Made by a program: the position numbers and the translations under genes. A DNA stretch of 64,000 bases, taken from NCBI RefSeq assembly GCF_014679505.1, contig NZ_CP061474.1, positions 2,676,001 to 2,740,000 of the forward strand. The letters are read 5' to 3'. The notes below the pieces were generated by a model. That model saw nothing but the letters and a program-made list of their open reading frames with translations, made no database searches and had not been told where the DNA came from. Numbering within the stretch: position 1 is the stretch's first letter; each line of letters begins with the position of its first letter. This stretch comes from Geobacillus sp. 46C-IIa. Lineage in GTDB: Bacteria > Bacillota > Bacilli > Bacillales > Anoxybacillaceae. Below, in pieces: positions 17,522-25,306 of the stretch.

Positions 17522-17556
17522 GAAGCTGTAACGACTTAACGATGGAGGGATGATCA

Positions 17557-18264
17557 ATGGAACAGCGGTTTACCGAACAATCGTTGATTGGGGATATTGT
17601 TACGCAATTTCCGAAAGCAGCCGACTTATTTAAAGCGCGGCGCATCGATTTTTGCTGCGGCGGACAGCGCCCGTTAAAAGAAGCCATCGAAGAGCGCGGA
17701 CTGGATGGCGAATCGCTCCTTCGCGAGCTGAACACCCTTTATGCGGAGGCGCAAAACAAGCCGACTGGAAACTGGGGCGAAGCGCCGCTAGCCGACTTGG
17801 TCGATCATATCATCAACACGCACCACCGCTATTTGAACGAGGAACTGCCGCAGCTCAGCCCGTATGTCACAAAAGTATTGCGCGTACACGGCATGCACCA
17901 CCCGCACCTTTCCCGCGTGCATAAACGGTTTCATGAGTTAAAAACGGAGCTTGAGCAGCACTTGATCAAAGAAGAAACCGGAGCGTTCCCGCTCATTTTA
18001 CAATTTGCCGACAACCCATCGCCGGAAAACCGAGAGGCGGTCGAGCGGGCCGTTCGCGAACTCGTCAATGAACATGACGCAGCCGGCGATTTGATCAAAG
18101 ACATTCGCGACATCACCAACGACTTCACCCCCCCAGAAGACGCGTGCGGCACGTATCGGCTTGTCTACAACCGACTCGAAGCGCTTGAGGAAGATTTGTT
18201 TACCCATATTCATTTAGAAAACAACGTCCTCTTCCCGCGCGTGCTGGCAGCGGTGAAGGCATAA
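17557..18264 (+). CDS. scdA: iron-sulfur cluster repair di-iron protein (ScdA/RIC/YtfE)
   Basis: A 235-residue protein with the N-terminal ScdA_N domain (DLFKARRIDFCCGGQRPL, residues 20-45) and a hemerythrin-type four-helix bundle. Ligand histidines are visible in HHRYLNEELP, HGMHHPHL, HLIKEE, NEHDAAGDL and HIHLENNVLFPR. These proteins hold a di-iron centre and repair iron-sulfur clusters damaged by nitric oxide or peroxide. The gene is divergent from the chemoreceptor-moeA operon and has its own Fnr-type promoter, so it would be made when denitrification produces NO. Confidence 0.93.
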   Translation: MEQRFTEQSLIGDIVTQFPKAADLFKARRIDFCCGGQRPLKEAIEERGLDGESLLRELNTLYAEAQNKPTGNWGEAPLADLVDHIINTHHRYLNEELPQLSPYVTKVLRVHGMHHPHLSRVHKRFHELKTELEQHLIKEETGAFPLILQFADNPSPENREAVERAVRELVNEHDAAGDLIKDIRDITNDFTPPEDACGTYRLVYNRLEALEEDLFTHIHLENNVLFPRVLAAVKA

Positions 18265-18317
18265 GCAAGCAAAGCCTTTCCCCCATTTGTAAGGCAAAGG
18301 CATGCGCAGCGAGCAAT

Positions 18318-18362
18318 AAGAACAGGGCCGCTCTTCGATGGAAAGAGCGGCCCCGGTTCTTT
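18318..18362. terminator. bidirectional terminator between scdA and moaA
   Basis: Long stem AGGGCCGCTCTT/AAGAGCGGCCCC extended by AAGAAC/GTTCTT, between two convergent genes. T-rich flanks on both sides. Confidence 0.75.
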
Positions 18363-18363
18363 G

Positions 18364-19389
18364 TTACCCCCCAATATACGACATTTCAATTTTCGCCCGT
18401 TGTTTCGCCGTTTCTTCCGTCCGTTCTTCCGAATAGCGATCTATCCGCTGATTCCAAACCGCAGTGATCAATGACTTCAGTTCCTCTTTCGTCGCCCCAG
18501 CGCGCAGGTTGTCTTTCAACGACACGCCTTTCGAGGCAAACAAACACGTATACAGCTTCCCGTCCGCGGAAATGCGCGCCCGCGTGCAACTTTGGCAAAA
18601 CGTTTCCGTCACTGAGGCGATAAAGCCGACTTCAACGTTCGTGCCCACGTACCGGTAGCGGTTCGCCACCTCGCCGAAGTACGCTTTTTCAACCGGTTCG
18701 AGCGGATGCATGGCGTTGATTTGCTCATACATCTCTTTTTTCGTCACGACATGGGAGTAATCCCAGCCGTTCGTTGTGCCGACGTCCATAAACTCAATCA
18801 AGCGGAGCGGAATGCCTTGTTCTTTGAAATAGGCCGCCATCGGCACGATTTGCGAGTCGTTCCATCCTTTTTTGACGACCATGTTCACCTTGACACCGAG
18901 CCCCGCCGCCCGGGCGGCTTCAATGCCTTTTAACACCGGAGCGACGCCGACGCCGATGCCGTTCATTTTGCGGAAAATGTCCTCATCCAACGCATCCAAG
19001 CTGACGTTGACGCGCTTCAATCCAGCTTCTTTCAACCGCTGCGCCCATTTCACTAAATGGACGCCGTTGGTCGTCAAGCCGAGATCGCGCAGGCCGGGAA
19101 TCGCAGACAGCCGCGCCACAAGCGCGTCCAAATCGCGCCTTAAGAGCGGCTCGCCCCCTGTCAGGCGGATTTTTTCGACGCCCAGCTCGACGAAGCATTC
19201 CGATAGAAGCGCCATTTCCTCGACCGTCAGCCGCTCGCCTTCCGCCAAAAAGCGAAAATTCGGCCCGAACACTTCAGCGGGCATGCAATAGACGCAGCGA
19301 AAGTTGCATTGATCGATCACCGATAACCGCAAATCGCGAAGCGGGCGGGACAGGCGGTCCATGACGTTCGTCCGGTTGCGATCGCTCAT
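18364..19389 (-). CDS. moaA: GTP 3',8-cyclase MoaA
   Basis: About 341 residues. MoaA converts GTP to 3',8-cyclo-GTP, the first step of molybdopterin synthesis. The radical SAM cluster motif is CNFRCVYC, the GGE motif is [10 protein letters not shown], and the C-terminal second cluster is [20 protein letters not shown]. It ends with the conserved Gly-Gly tail needed for activity. ATG at 19389 is preceded by GGAGGGAG; the longer frame to 19422 lacks a ribosome site. It follows modB by 54 bases on the same strand and is probably cotranscribed. Confidence 0.95.
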   Translation of the reverse strand: MSDRNRTNVMDRLSRPLRDLRLSVIDQCNFRCVYCMPAEVFGPNFRFLAEGERLTVEEMALLSECFVELGVEKIRLTGGEPLLRRDLDALVARLSAIPGLRDLGLTTNGVHLVKWAQRLKEAGLKRVNVSLDALDEDIFRKMNGIGVGVAPVLKGIEAARAAGLGVKVNMVVKKGWNDSQIVPMAAYFKEQGIPLRLIEFMDVGTTNGWDYSHVVTKKEMYEQINAMHPLEPVEKAYFGEVANRYRYVGTNVEVGFIASVTETFCQSCTRARISADGKLYTCLFASKGVSLKDNLRAGATKEELKSLITAVWNQRIDRYSEERTEETAKQRAKIEMSYIGG

Positions 19390-19443
19390 CGCGCTCCCTC
19401 CTTTCTGTTTCGTTCGCCGCACGATGGTGACACGCGGCTTTTT

Positions 19444-20106
19444 TTATTCCCGTAAACGACCAAGTTTTGTCGCAAAGACCAACAAACTAAATGACAATCC
19501 GATCGTGGCCGCCACCCATGCCCACGCTAACTCCATCCGCCCCGATTCCATGGCCATGTAGACAGCGGTCGGGATCGTTTGCGTTTTTCCTGGAATATTG
19601 CCGGCAAACATGAGCGTTGCGCCAAACTCCCCGAGGCTGCGGGCAAATGACAGCACTGCCCCGGATAATAACGCGTGTCTGGCCAGCGGCAGCGAAATAT
19701 GCCAAAAGACTTGGCGCTCATTCGCCCCATCGATGCGCGCCGCCCCTTCAATGGTTGGATCGACCGCTTCAAGCCCGGCTTTGGCCGCCTGATACATGAG
19801 CGGAAATGACACGACCACGGCGGCCATCACCGCGGCACCGGGCGTAAACAGTACGGTCATATGAAACGACGCTTCGATCCACTGGCCGATGGGACTATGT
19901 CGGCCAAACAAGACGACGAGCAAAAACCCGACGACCGACGGCGGCAAGACGAGCGGCAGCATAAACACCGTCTCCACCACTGTCTTGCCGCGAAACCGAC
20001 GGCGCGCCATCCGCCTCGCCGCCGCTGTCCCTAAGACCGCGACAATCAATCCAGCGAGGAGCGATACTTTGATCGATAACCAAACCGGTGACCAAAACGA
20101 TGTCAT
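19444..20106 (-). CDS. modB: molybdate ABC transporter permease ModB
   Basis: A 220-residue membrane protein with five or six hydrophobic segments and the BPD_transp_1 EAA loop (AAKAGLEAVDPTIEGAARIDGAN), which docks on the ATPase. The typical ModB pattern LPLVLPPSVVGFLL and LGEFGATLMFAGNIPGKTQT is visible. It imports molybdate for cofactor synthesis. Unusually, modA (binding protein) and modC (ATPase) are not adjacent: the upstream neighbour is the divergent fnr gene and the downstream one is moaA. It starts 27 bases behind a perfect Fnr-type promoter. Confidence 0.92.
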   Translation of the reverse strand: MTSFWSPVWLSIKVSLLAGLIVAVLGTAAARRMARRRFRGKTVVETVFMLPLVLPPSVVGFLLVVLFGRHSPIGQWIEASFHMTVLFTPGAAVMAAVVVSFPLMYQAAKAGLEAVDPTIEGAARIDGANERQVFWHISLPLARHALLSGAVLSFARSLGEFGATLMFAGNIPGKTQTIPTAVYMAMESGRMELAWAWVAATIGLSFSLLVFATKLGRLRE

Positions 20107-20139
20107 GAGTCAGCCTCTCTTTGTTCCATCTCCATCCTC

Positions 20140-20182
20140 ACTATACGAAAACGAGCAGGCAAGCGCTGTGACACTGCTCACA
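20140..20182 (-). promoter_or_regulatory. Fnr-type promoter of modB-moaA
   Basis: Perfect TGTGA-CACTGC-TCACA at 20167-20182 with TATAGT at 20145-20140 on the minus strand; box centre to -10 is 29.5 bases. Predicted start near 20133. Confidence 0.8.
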
Positions 20183-20226
20183 TTGATTGTATCATATGGG
20201 CGGGGAAATCCGGTTTAGAAAAATTT

Positions 20227-20300
20227 GTGACAACCTGCACAAAAAAAGTGACAAACGGTGATTTTTTTCACTCTGTCCTCACTGTGATGTTTTTTACAAT
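20227..20300 (+). promoter_or_regulatory. fnr promoter with a degenerate Fnr box and GTGACA repeats
   Basis: GGTGA-TTTTTT-TCACT at 20257-20272 lies 30.5 bases before TACAAT (20295-20300), suggesting autoregulation. Upstream, GTGACA occurs at 20227-20232 and 20248-20253, 21 bases apart (two helical turns). The TTTGTGA context resembles reported ResD sites of B. subtilis; this is inference. Confidence 0.55.
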
Positions 20301-20331
20301 AGAAACAGCCGAACAAATGGAGGTGTCAATC

Positions 20332-21042
20332 ATGGAACGGCAAAGCCAACTAGTGGAGAAACGAGATTTTTCCCTCTTGCGCTCATGGCTGCAATCGTCG
20401 AAAAAAGTGATTCCGCTTCGCAAACATTCGTTTTTGTTTCAAGAAGGAATGCCGGCCAACGAGCTGTATTTGATTCTTTCCGGCAAGGTGCAAGTAAGCA
20501 AAATTTGCCCCGATGGAAAAGAAATGTGTTTCCGCATTTGCGGAAGCGGAGAAATCGTCGGCGAGCTGACGCTGTTTACGAATGATGCCCGCTATTTATT
20601 GACCGCCAAAGTGATTGAACCGGGTGAAGCAGCGGTGATGAAGAAAAGCGAACTCGAAGAGCAGCTGCTGATTAATCCGACCCTTACCCTTGAATATATG
20701 CGTTGGATCAGCAAGCATGCCCGGCGAACGCAGACGAAGTTTCGTGACTTGATGATGAACGGTAAAAAAGGGGCGCTTTATTCGACGCTCATTCGCCTAT
20801 GCAACAGCTATGGCGTCCCGCTTGAGGACGGGAGTATTTTCATTGATGTGACGTTAAAAAACCAGGACTTAGCCAACTTTTGCGGCACAACGCGCGAAAG
20901 CGTCAATCGGATGCTCAATGCGTTAAAGCAAGACGGGATTATTTCGATGAAGCGGGGGAGAATTACCGTCCACGATTTGAACTATTTAAAAACGGAAATC
21001 CAATGCGAAGATTGCCCACCGGATATTTGTTGCATTGAATGA
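20332..21042 (+). CDS. fnr: anaerobic regulator Fnr with C-terminal [4Fe-4S] ligands
   Basis: A 236-residue Crp/Fnr protein with an N-terminal cNMP-binding-type domain (residues 25-135) and a winged helix-turn-helix near the C-terminus. The recognition helix TTRESVNRML carries the Glu and Arg that read TGTGA half-sites. The tail has CEDCPPDICC, that is Cys-x2-Cys-x4-Cys, matching the C-terminal cluster ligands of B. subtilis Fnr (Cys227, 230, 235) rather than the N-terminal ligands of E. coli FNR. ATG at 20332 is preceded by GGAGGTGTC. It most likely binds the TGTGA-N6-TCACA boxes found across this region when oxygen is absent. Confidence 0.92.
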   Translation: MERQSQLVEKRDFSLLRSWLQSSKKVIPLRKHSFLFQEGMPANELYLILSGKVQVSKICPDGKEMCFRICGSGEIVGELTLFTNDARYLLTAKVIEPGEAAVMKKSELEEQLLINPTLTLEYMRWISKHARRTQTKFRDLMMNGKKGALYSTLIRLCNSYGVPLEDGSIFIDVTLKNQDLANFCGTTRESVNRMLNALKQDGIISMKRGRITVHDLNYLKTEIQCEDCPPDICCIE

Positions 21043-21069
21043 GCACGGCGTTTTTATTTTGGAGTCAAT

Positions 21070-21105
21070 CCCCCCGCTTCGCTAACGCCTGAAGTGTGGG
21101 GGGGG
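21070..21105. repeat. GC-rich inverted repeat, possible IS end or relic
   Basis: CCCCC-G-CTTC and GAAG-TGT-GGGGG flank a short loop and are preceded by GGAGTCAAT. The element lies just behind fnr. Its shape recalls ends of IS200/IS605-type elements, but no transposase gene is present, so it may simply be a hairpin. Confidence 0.35.
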
Positions 21106-21175
21106 CTCGTTACCAATATGTAACCGCCCCTCAAACAATAAAGCAACCATCAACACATTTTGGCGCACTGATGGA

Positions 21176-21228
21176 AAGAGCGCCCGGCCCACCGTTGTTC
21201 GCGGTCTGCCGGCCGCTCTCCTTTTTCT
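21176..21228 (+). terminator. intrinsic terminator downstream of fnr
   Basis: Stem AGAGCG-CCCGGC/GCCGG-CCGCTCT with a 19-base loop followed by TTTTTCTTT. Confidence 0.65.
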
Positions 21229-21236
21229 TTATCTAC

Positions 21237-21278
21237 TGTGATATGCATCACTTCGTTTTCTCTCAATCTCTCTATAAT
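21237..21278 (+). promoter_or_regulatory. orphan Fnr box with a TATAAT pointing at the 3' end of nirK
   Basis: TGTGA-TATGCA-TCACT at 21237-21252 and TATAAT at 21273-21278 (box centre to -10 28.5 bases). No coding gene follows on the plus strand; the next 50 bases contain a strong hairpin (CCCGTT...AACGGG at about 21310-21328). A non-coding or antisense RNA is possible. Confidence 0.45.
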
Positions 21279-21332
21279 TAAGAAGTATAAGGCTTTGGGC
21301 GGCATCCATCCCGTTTGGGGGAACGGGATCGA

Positions 21333-22394
21333 TCAATGTCCGCTCGTTTCCGCGCCGTCGTCTTCGCCGGTTTCGGTCACCTTCAGCATGGCGACGGCTC
21401 CTTTTTGAGCATGATTAAACTGGTGAGTGACGATCGGATACGTTCCCGGGCGGGTGACGGTAAATTCGACGACCGCACCGCCGCTTGCCGGAAGCATCAC
21501 CGTCTGCATTCCTTGCAAATGGTTGTTCGGGTTGCCATCAAGGTACACATCATCGAAGACCGTGCCGACAACGTGGAACGAGCTCACTTCGTTCGGACCG
21601 ACGTTGTTGACATACAAGCGGATCTTCTCTCCGACTTTCGCCAATAACGGCTTTTCTTTAAGAGTAAATGTGTCTCCGTTCGTATTCGGGTCGCCAAGTT
21701 TAAGCGCCTTCGCTGAGAAGACGACATAGCTTGGCACGCCGTTTTGGAAGTCGCTCATATCGTTATATTTATACCATTCATTTTGGATGAGCACATATTC
21801 GCGGTCCACTTCCTTGTCGGTTGGATAACCGTTTTTCGGCTTGACGATGATGACGCCGTGCATGCCGTTGGCGATATGCTGCAAGACTGGTTTTGTGCCG
21901 CAATGATACATAAACACGCCCGGTTTGTTTGCCGGATAGGTGAACGTTCCCGATTTGTTCGGCATCACGTCAATAAAGTCTTTTGACGGTGAGGCGTAAA
22001 CGGCGTGAAAATCCATGCTGTGAGGAATGGCTGGGTCCATATTTTTCAGCGTAAAATGGATCGTATCCCCTTCATGGACAACGACGAGCGGTCCGGGCGC
22101 CTGGCCGTTAAACGTCCATGCTTTGTACATTTTTCCTTTGTCAATTTCAATATCGGTAATTTGCGCGGTCATTTCGATGCGGACATCATGGGGCCCGACC
22201 CGCTCCATTTTCAATGGCACTGGTGCTTGATTCACTCCTTGGTGTGCAGCTAAAACGTTCATCGCTGACTGTTGCGCAGCCGCCGTTTCGCCTTTGTTTT
22301 CCGCCTTCGCCTGCTCTCCTCCGTTATTGCACGCCGCTAAAAGCGAAGCCGCCAGCACGGTCAACAACAATGCACATCCATTTCGGTTCATCAT
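21333..22394 (-). CDS. nirK: copper-containing nitrite reductase NirK (lipoprotein)
   Basis: A 353-residue secreted cupredoxin protein that reduces nitrite to NO. The N-terminus is a lipoprotein signal peptide with lipobox LLAAC (Cys22), so it should be anchored outside the cytoplasmic membrane. Copper ligands are visible: IPHSMDFH (type 1 and type 2 His), YHCGTKPVLQHIANGMHG (type 2 His, then type 1 Cys, His and Met), and TYPIVTHQFNHA (type 2 His from the neighbouring subunit). The spacing between type 1 Cys and His is one residue shorter than in proteobacterial NirK, as I recall for Geobacillus enzymes. An Fnr-type promoter lies upstream. Confidence 0.95.
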   Translation of the reverse strand: MMNRNGCALLLTVLAASLLAACNNGGEQAKAENKGETAAAQQSAMNVLAAHQGVNQAPVPLKMERVGPHDVRIEMTAQITDIEIDKGKMYKAWTFNGQAPGPLVVVHEGDTIHFTLKNMDPAIPHSMDFHAVYASPSKDFIDVMPNKSGTFTYPANKPGVFMYHCGTKPVLQHIANGMHGVIIVKPKNGYPTDKEVDREYVLIQNEWYKYNDMSDFQNGVPSYVVFSAKALKLGDPNTNGDTFTLKEKPLLAKVGEKIRLYVNNVGPNEVSSFHVVGTVFDDVYLDGNPNNHLQGMQTVMLPASGGAVVEFTVTRPGTYPIVTHQFNHAQKGAVAMLKVTETGEDDGAETSGH

Positions 22395-22429
22395 TCTTCC
22401 CTCCTCTAACGGAATTGGTTTACACCTTC

Positions 22430-22472
22430 AGCGTACGCCATTTCAGCCTCCCCTCTAGTGATTTGTATCACC
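22430..22472 (-). promoter_or_regulatory. Fnr-type promoter of nirK
   Basis: On the minus strand GGTGA-TACAAA-TCACT (22472-22457) and TACGCT (22435-22430); box centre to -10 is 29.5 bases. Predicted start near 22423, leaving a 28-base leader with GAGGAGGG. Confidence 0.75.
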
Positions 22473-22649
22473 AAGAAGCACGCATATTTGAAGGGTTTGT
22501 GAAACGATGAACAATATGTTTATCGCTACTGTAAAAACGATAAGGGGCGTACTCACGTTGGCTAACGGACAACAGGCATTTCGTTTTCTGAATCGTCATC
22601 TTCTGTCACCAGCGCCGTTGAGTCCATCGTGCCTGGTGGACAATAAAAC

Positions 22650-22677
22650 GAGGCCAAAAGTGGATACTTTTGACCTC
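22650..22677 (-). terminator. intrinsic terminator of narK
   Basis: Stem GAGGTCAAAAGT/ACTTTTGGCCTC followed on the minus strand by GTTTTATTG, 10 bases beyond the narK stop. Between it and the nirK promoter, 22473-22649, I see no convincing gene. Confidence 0.75.
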
Positions 22678-22686
22678 TTTCGATGG

Positions 22687-23862
22687 TTACGATGCGTACC
22701 GTTTCGCCGGTTCGCCTGCTTTTTTGCCAAAGACGATTCGATTCAATAAGAAGCAGATTAAGGTAAATAGGCTGAGAAGCATGAACCCGAGCGCGTAAGA
22801 ACCAGTGGCGTCTTTGATGATGCCCATTAAAATCGGTGGGAAAAAGCCGCCCAGTCCGCCCCAAGCGCCGACAAGACCGGTGACGGCGCCCGTTTCCGCC
22901 GGGAACAGCTGCGGCACGAGTTTGAATACCGCGCCGTTTCCCAACCCAGACATCACCGCCAATAACAGGCAGGCTGCCGTCATCATCCAAATGTTTTCCA
23001 TTCCAAATGCAATCACCAAGGCGCCAATTGTCATTCCAGCGTAGACGAACGTCAATACCCGCTCGGCGCCGATTTTATCGCCGAGGTTGCCGCCGACTGG
23101 CCGCGCAAGGGTGGCGAGTACGGTAAATCCAGCCGCGCGCATCCCGGCATCGACCGGTGTCAGCCCATACAAGTCAACGAGGAGCGACGGCAAGTAAATG
23201 CCAAAGGCGACAAATGCTCCGAATGTGACGAAGTAAAACAGCGACAATGTCCACGTATGTTTGTATTTCAACACCGACAGCGATTCGCGCATCGTTTTTT
23301 GTTGCTTTGGCTTCGGCATATCCGGCGTGAAAAACCAAACGAGAATCAGCATGACGACAACTGGGATGATCATTCCCCAAAACGCCCACGAGACGCCGAA
23401 AGCGGCAGCGATCGATGGAACCGAAAAGCTGGCGACCGCTGTACCGAAGTTGCCCATCGCGTTAATCCCAAGCGCCGTCCCTTGCTTTTCCGGCGGAGTC
23501 AAGCGCGACACGAACGTTACCGAGATCGCGAACGACGTCCCGGCCATGCCGATGAAAAACGCCCAAAACATTAACATCGCATACGAATCCGCAAACCCTG
23601 CGCCGATGAGCGGAACGATTAAAAACAGCAACAACAGCGAAAACAGCCTTCGTCCGCCGATCCGATCCGTCCAAATGCCAAGCGGTAGGCGCATGATCGA
23701 GCCAAGCAGCACCGGAATGGCGACTAACATGCTTTTTTGCGTCGATGTCAGGCCGTACATCTCTTGGAACGTGCTCGCCAGCGGCGAAAAGACGGCCCAA
23801 ACCGCGAACGAAAACATCATGGCGAATGTCGTAATGGGCAGCAGCGCTTTTTGTTTATTCAT
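22687..23862 (-). CDS. narK: nitrate/nitrite transporter NarK (major facilitator superfamily)
   Basis: About 391 residues with 12 predicted membrane segments. The family signature GMAGTSFAISVTFVSRLTPPEKQGTALGINAMGNFGTA is split across helices 4-5, and the second nitrate-signature-like region LLAVMSGLGNGAVFKLVPQLF is present. It moves nitrate in and nitrite out (or exchanges them) across the cytoplasmic membrane. ATG at 23862 is preceded by GGAGGGGC. The gene stands alone between nirK and the ABC transporter operon and has its own Fnr-type promoter and terminator. Confidence 0.92.
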   Translation of the reverse strand: MNKQKALLPITTFAMMFSFAVWAVFSPLASTFQEMYGLTSTQKSMLVAIPVLLGSIMRLPLGIWTDRIGGRRLFSLLLLFLIVPLIGAGFADSYAMLMFWAFFIGMAGTSFAISVTFVSRLTPPEKQGTALGINAMGNFGTAVASFSVPSIAAAFGVSWAFWGMIIPVVVMLILVWFFTPDMPKPKQQKTMRESLSVLKYKHTWTLSLFYFVTFGAFVAFGIYLPSLLVDLYGLTPVDAGMRAAGFTVLATLARPVGGNLGDKIGAERVLTFVYAGMTIGALVIAFGMENIWMMTAACLLLAVMSGLGNGAVFKLVPQLFPAETGAVTGLVGAWGGLGGFFPPILMGIIKDATGSYALGFMLLSLFTLICFLLNRIVFGKKAGEPAKRYAS

Positions 23863-23912
23863 GAAAAGCCCCTCCCTAATCTTCAAAAATATGTGGCTTT
23901 GTTTGTAATTCC

Positions 23913-23955
23913 ATCATACGCGGGCGAAGGAAATTGATTTGTGAGGTTTATCACG
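23913..23955 (-). promoter_or_regulatory. Fnr-type promoter of narK
   Basis: On the minus strand CGTGA-TAAACC-TCACA (23955-23940) with TATGAT (23918-23913); box centre to -10 is 29.5 bases. Predicted start near 23906. Confidence 0.78.
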
Positions 23956-23966
23956 TTCTTGCTCGT

Positions 23967-23995
23967 TGTCACCATTTTGTCAAAGTCGCTGTCAC
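23967..23995 (-). promoter_or_regulatory. phased GTGACA-type direct repeats upstream of narK
   Basis: On the minus strand GTGACA (23995-23990), TTGACA (23983-23978) and GTGACA (23972-23967) are spaced 12 and 11 bases, about one helical turn each, at roughly -60 to -90 from the narK start. Candidate sites of a second activator such as ResD. Confidence 0.4.
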
Positions 23996-24016
23996 TGTTT
24001 CGCCACATATAGAAAA

Positions 24017-24051
24017 AGAGGGTGTCTCAAAAAGCGATGAGACGCCCTCTT
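24017..24051 (-). terminator. intrinsic terminator of the NEW3-ABC operon
   Basis: Stem AGAGGGTGTCTC/GAGACGCCCTCT followed on the minus strand by TTTTTCT. It lies 175 bases beyond the permease stop; the stretch between holds only a 32-codon frame without a ribosome site. Confidence 0.6.
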
Positions 24052-24226
24052 CATTACCGCATACACGCATCCGCCTCGTCCGGACATCCTATATACCGTG
24101 TTTCACTCAAATACAACGGTTCTTTTGAATCAGCCCCATGATTTGACCGCATATGAAGCCATAAGGAACGCCGTTCAGCTGAACACGCACCCCTCCCAAA
24201 CTGCTTGTTGCAAACAGCCTGTTCCC

Positions 24227-25306
24227 TCACCCACTCGCCCGTATCTCCTGCCTCATAAACAGCAGATAGGCGGCCGCAAAACAAATGAGGGTGGCGGCGA
24301 CAAGGGCGGTTGCCTGCGGCCAAATGAGCAGCAAACTTTGCGAAAACGGAAGCGGCCCCGCGATAGCGCCAGCCGTTTGTTCCACTGTGACGATGCCCAA
24401 TGTCCGGACATCCGGTGAAAGCAGCGCCGCCGTTGATTCGCTGAACAAGTAGCTCGGAGACAGCCGCATCAATCCGATCACCCACTCTTGCCGGCCGACG
24501 GCCTGTTCGACGGACGTGATCGAACTAGATGGCAAAAACGATTTGGCAAACACTTCAACGATCATTGAGTAAAACAAATGAAAAAACAGCCACACCGCGA
24601 GCGACGATAACGCGGATGTCGCCGCTTGGCGGAAGACGACAGAAAACAAAATGCCAAGATTCAGCCAAAAGGCGATGTAAACAAGGCATAGCAACAAGAA
24701 ACAAACCATGCGCGCAAACTCCTCGGCGGTCGGCGGAATGCCCAAAACCAAAATCCCCAACGCCGTTACAAGCAAGCCGAGGGAAAGAAACAACGCGGCA
24801 TTCAACAACAACGCCGCGACAAACTTGCCGTTGATCACATAGTCGCGCGGAATCGGCTGCGCCATAAGTCGGCTTAACGTTCCTCGGCTCCGCTCCGAAT
24901 TGATGGCATCAAATCCAAGCGCGATGCCAAGCAGCGGCCCGAGAAAACTAACGAAGGTGATAAACGACGGCAATGTTCCGTCGGAGACGGTGAACAGTTT
25001 TAAAAACAAATACGAACCTTTGGCGACTTCTTTCGCTTCTTCCGAGGAATCGAGCGCCTCGCGAATCGTTGTCATGGCGGTGTACAGCGAGCCGAAACAC
25101 GTCAATAAAATGATGGCCACTAAAATAATAATGCGCCAGCTCGTCAAGTAATCAGCCAGTTCCTTCTTCACCAGCGCCCCAAAGGCGCTCGACGCCCTGA
25201 CCGTTTCCTTTGTTTCGCTAGCTGCTTTGCCTTCCGCCCGTTCCATCCATCGTCTTGCCCCTTGCCAAATGTCTTTTGCCCATTGCTGGGCCTTACTCGC
25301 CTTCAC
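24227..25306 (-). CDS. ABC-2 type transporter permease (NosY-like)
   Basis: About 359 residues. After a charged 60-residue N-terminal segment come six predicted membrane helices, with an extracytoplasmic loop after the first helix, the arrangement of NosY/CcmB-like ABC-2 permeases. The conserved SERSRGTLSRLMAQPIPRDYVINGK segment (read in two parts, residues about 165-190) is the usual coupling region. The GTG at 25306 is chosen because GGAGG lies just upstream; it overlaps the ATPase gene by 14 bases. Its partner ATPase and a NEW3-domain surface protein precede it. No nosZ, nosD or nosL is present here, so a role in copper delivery to N2O reductase is not supported. Confidence 0.85.
   Translation of the reverse strand: MKASKAQQWAKDIWQGARRWMERAEGKAASETKETVRASSAFGALVKKELADYLTSWRIIILVAIILLTCFGSLYTAMTTIREALDSSEEAKEVAKGSYLFLKLFTVSDGTLPSFITFVSFLGPLLGIALGFDAINSERSRGTLSRLMAQPIPRDYVINGKFVAALLLNAALFLSLGLLVTALGILVLGIPPTAEEFARMVCFLLLCLVYIAFWLNLGILFSVVFRQAATSALSSLAVWLFFHLFYSMIVEVFAKSFLPSSSITSVEQAVGRQEWVIGLMRLSPSYLFSESTAALLSPDVRTLGIVTVEQTAGAIAGPLPFSQSLLLIWPQATALVAATLICFAAAYLLFMRQEIRASG

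Noticed and set aside
22562..22630. Minus-strand 21-codon frame MDSTALVTEDDDSENEMPVVR between narK and nirK
   Set aside because: Lies behind the narK terminator, with no ribosome site; no support.
24055..24226. A 32-codon minus-strand frame (MRSNHGADSKEP...) between the permease and its terminator
   Set aside because: No ribosome binding site and too short to judge; left as untranslated trailer.
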